A stretch of DNA of 5,348 bases from Nitrospirales bacterium (GTDB lineage Bacteria > Nitrospirota > Nitrospiria > Nitrospirales > UBA2166): assembly GCA_029261375.1 (NCBI GenBank), contig JAJDBL010000022.1, positions 1 to 5,348 on the forward strand, read 5' to 3'. The notes beneath the pieces were generated by a model, which had not been told where the DNA came from, did not search any database, and saw nothing but the letters and a program-made list of their open reading frames with translations. The position numbers and the translations under genes are program-made. Shown one piece after another: positions 4,795 through 5,348 of the stretch (within the stretch, counting starts at the first letter, position 1; every line of letters begins with the position of its first letter).

Positions 4795-5348
4795 TTGATC
4801 GACCAAGACACCAGAGATATCTCAAAAGGCGCTGTTGTCAATTTTGCCGGGACCATTGCGCGAAGTATTCACGTCGTCTTCATCGTTTTGTTGGCGCGAT
4901 TATTCGGTCCGGAGATCGCAGGAATGTTTATTCTTTCTCGGGCTGGGCTCGACATCGTATCAAAACTTGGCGCCGTGGGTGTAGATCGCAGCTTGTTGTC
5001 TCTGTTGTCGCGATCTATTGCAATCGAGGATTGGGGAGGGGTCTATCGTGTGATCGGCCAGTTTTTGTTTCTTGGCGGTGTTGCGACGGGAGGACTTGTC
5101 CTGCTGGTGCAAGTCTTCGCAAACCCGTTAGCGAGCGTCACGTTTCATGATGCCGAGCTTGGTACGTCTCTGAGAGTCCTGGGCTTGGTTGCCGTGTTTC
5201 ATTTCCTAATGTCTATATTTCTCACGGCCACTCGTGCATTACGTATCATGCACTATGAAGTCATCACGAAGAGTGTTGTTGAACCTGCAGTTCTCTTAGT
5301 GTTATCCGTGATTGTGTATGTGCAGGATTGGGGGTTTCAAGGGTTATG
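4795..5348 (+). CDS. Oligosaccharide flippase-like membrane protein, N-terminal part (runs off right edge)
   Basis: The frame is open from a likely TTG start at 4795 to the edge, 184 residues of an expected 400-500. The product resembles Wzx-type polysaccharide transporters of the MOP superfamily, which flip lipid-linked glycans across the cytoplasmic membrane. Seen: the start DISKGAVVNFAGTIARSI (about 8-25) leading into the first helix, then LLARLFGPEIAGMFILSRA (32-50), where the family has LLARxLGPExxGxFxL. KLGAVGVDRSLLSLLSR (57-73) matches the LGLDRxLLRF-like region of many flippases. Hydrophobic helices lie at about 14-34, 42-62, 88-107, 124-145 and 160-177. No ATG or GTG occurs in frame between the TAA at 4651 and the TTG. 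Shine-Dalgarno support is weak (GGA at 4785-4787, 7 nt upstream). It lies 70 bp after the broken glycosyltransferase and is probably co-transcribed with it. Confidence 0.85.
   Translation, partial: MIDQDTRDISKGAVVNFAGTIARSIHVVFIVLLARLFGPEIAGMFILSRAGLDIVSKLGAVGVDRSLLSLLSRSIAIEDWGGVYRVIGQFLFLGGVATGGLVLLVQVFANPLASVTFHDAELGTSLRVLGLVAVFHFLMSIFLTATRALRIMHYEVITKSVVEPAVLLVLSVIVYVQDWGFQGL

Overview
The window is part of a bacterial surface- or exopolysaccharide-type biosynthesis locus. Base composition is close to balanced. Starts include ATG, GTG and probably TTG, and the readable Shine-Dalgarno sites are GGAG-type. The taxon cannot be fixed from this sequence. The content (two family-4-like glycosyltransferases, a Wzx-type flippase and a nucleotidyltransferase-like protein) suits an environmental bacterium, most likely Gram-negative. 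No RNA gene, insertion sequence, CRISPR array or phage gene was seen.

Layout. On the minus strand, reading right to left from about 3420, there is a possible 98-residue small protein (3121-3417), a radical SAM protein with a cysteine-rich, SPASM-like C-terminus (2113-3108) and a complete glycosyltransferase (830-2050). A gap of about 330 bp without a convincing gene follows (496-829). It holds a weak hairpin, short palindromes and a G-rich tract. Beyond it the N-terminal 165 residues of a degenerate nucleotidyltransferase-like protein run off the left edge (1-495). On the plus strand, starting from the divergent region 3418-3590, a second glycosyltransferase (3591-4724) is cut by an in-frame TGA directly before its E-X7-E motif. 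It is followed by the first 184 residues of a polytopic flippase-like membrane protein (4795 to the right edge).

How the genes may work together. The glycosyltransferases would extend a lipid-linked glycan on the cytoplasmic face and the flippase would move it across the membrane. The nucleotidyltransferase-like protein may take part in activating a sugar or polyol, or may be a non-catalytic relative. The radical SAM enzyme does not belong to the standard polysaccharide toolkit. It could modify a sugar, a lipid or a peptide, and the sequence does not decide which.

The points most worth a second look are the single nonsense codon in an otherwise well-preserved glycosyltransferase, the possible small protein directly upstream of the radical SAM gene, overlapping palindromes in the divergent regulatory region, and two enzymes (1-495 and 830-2050) whose signature residues depart from the family norm.
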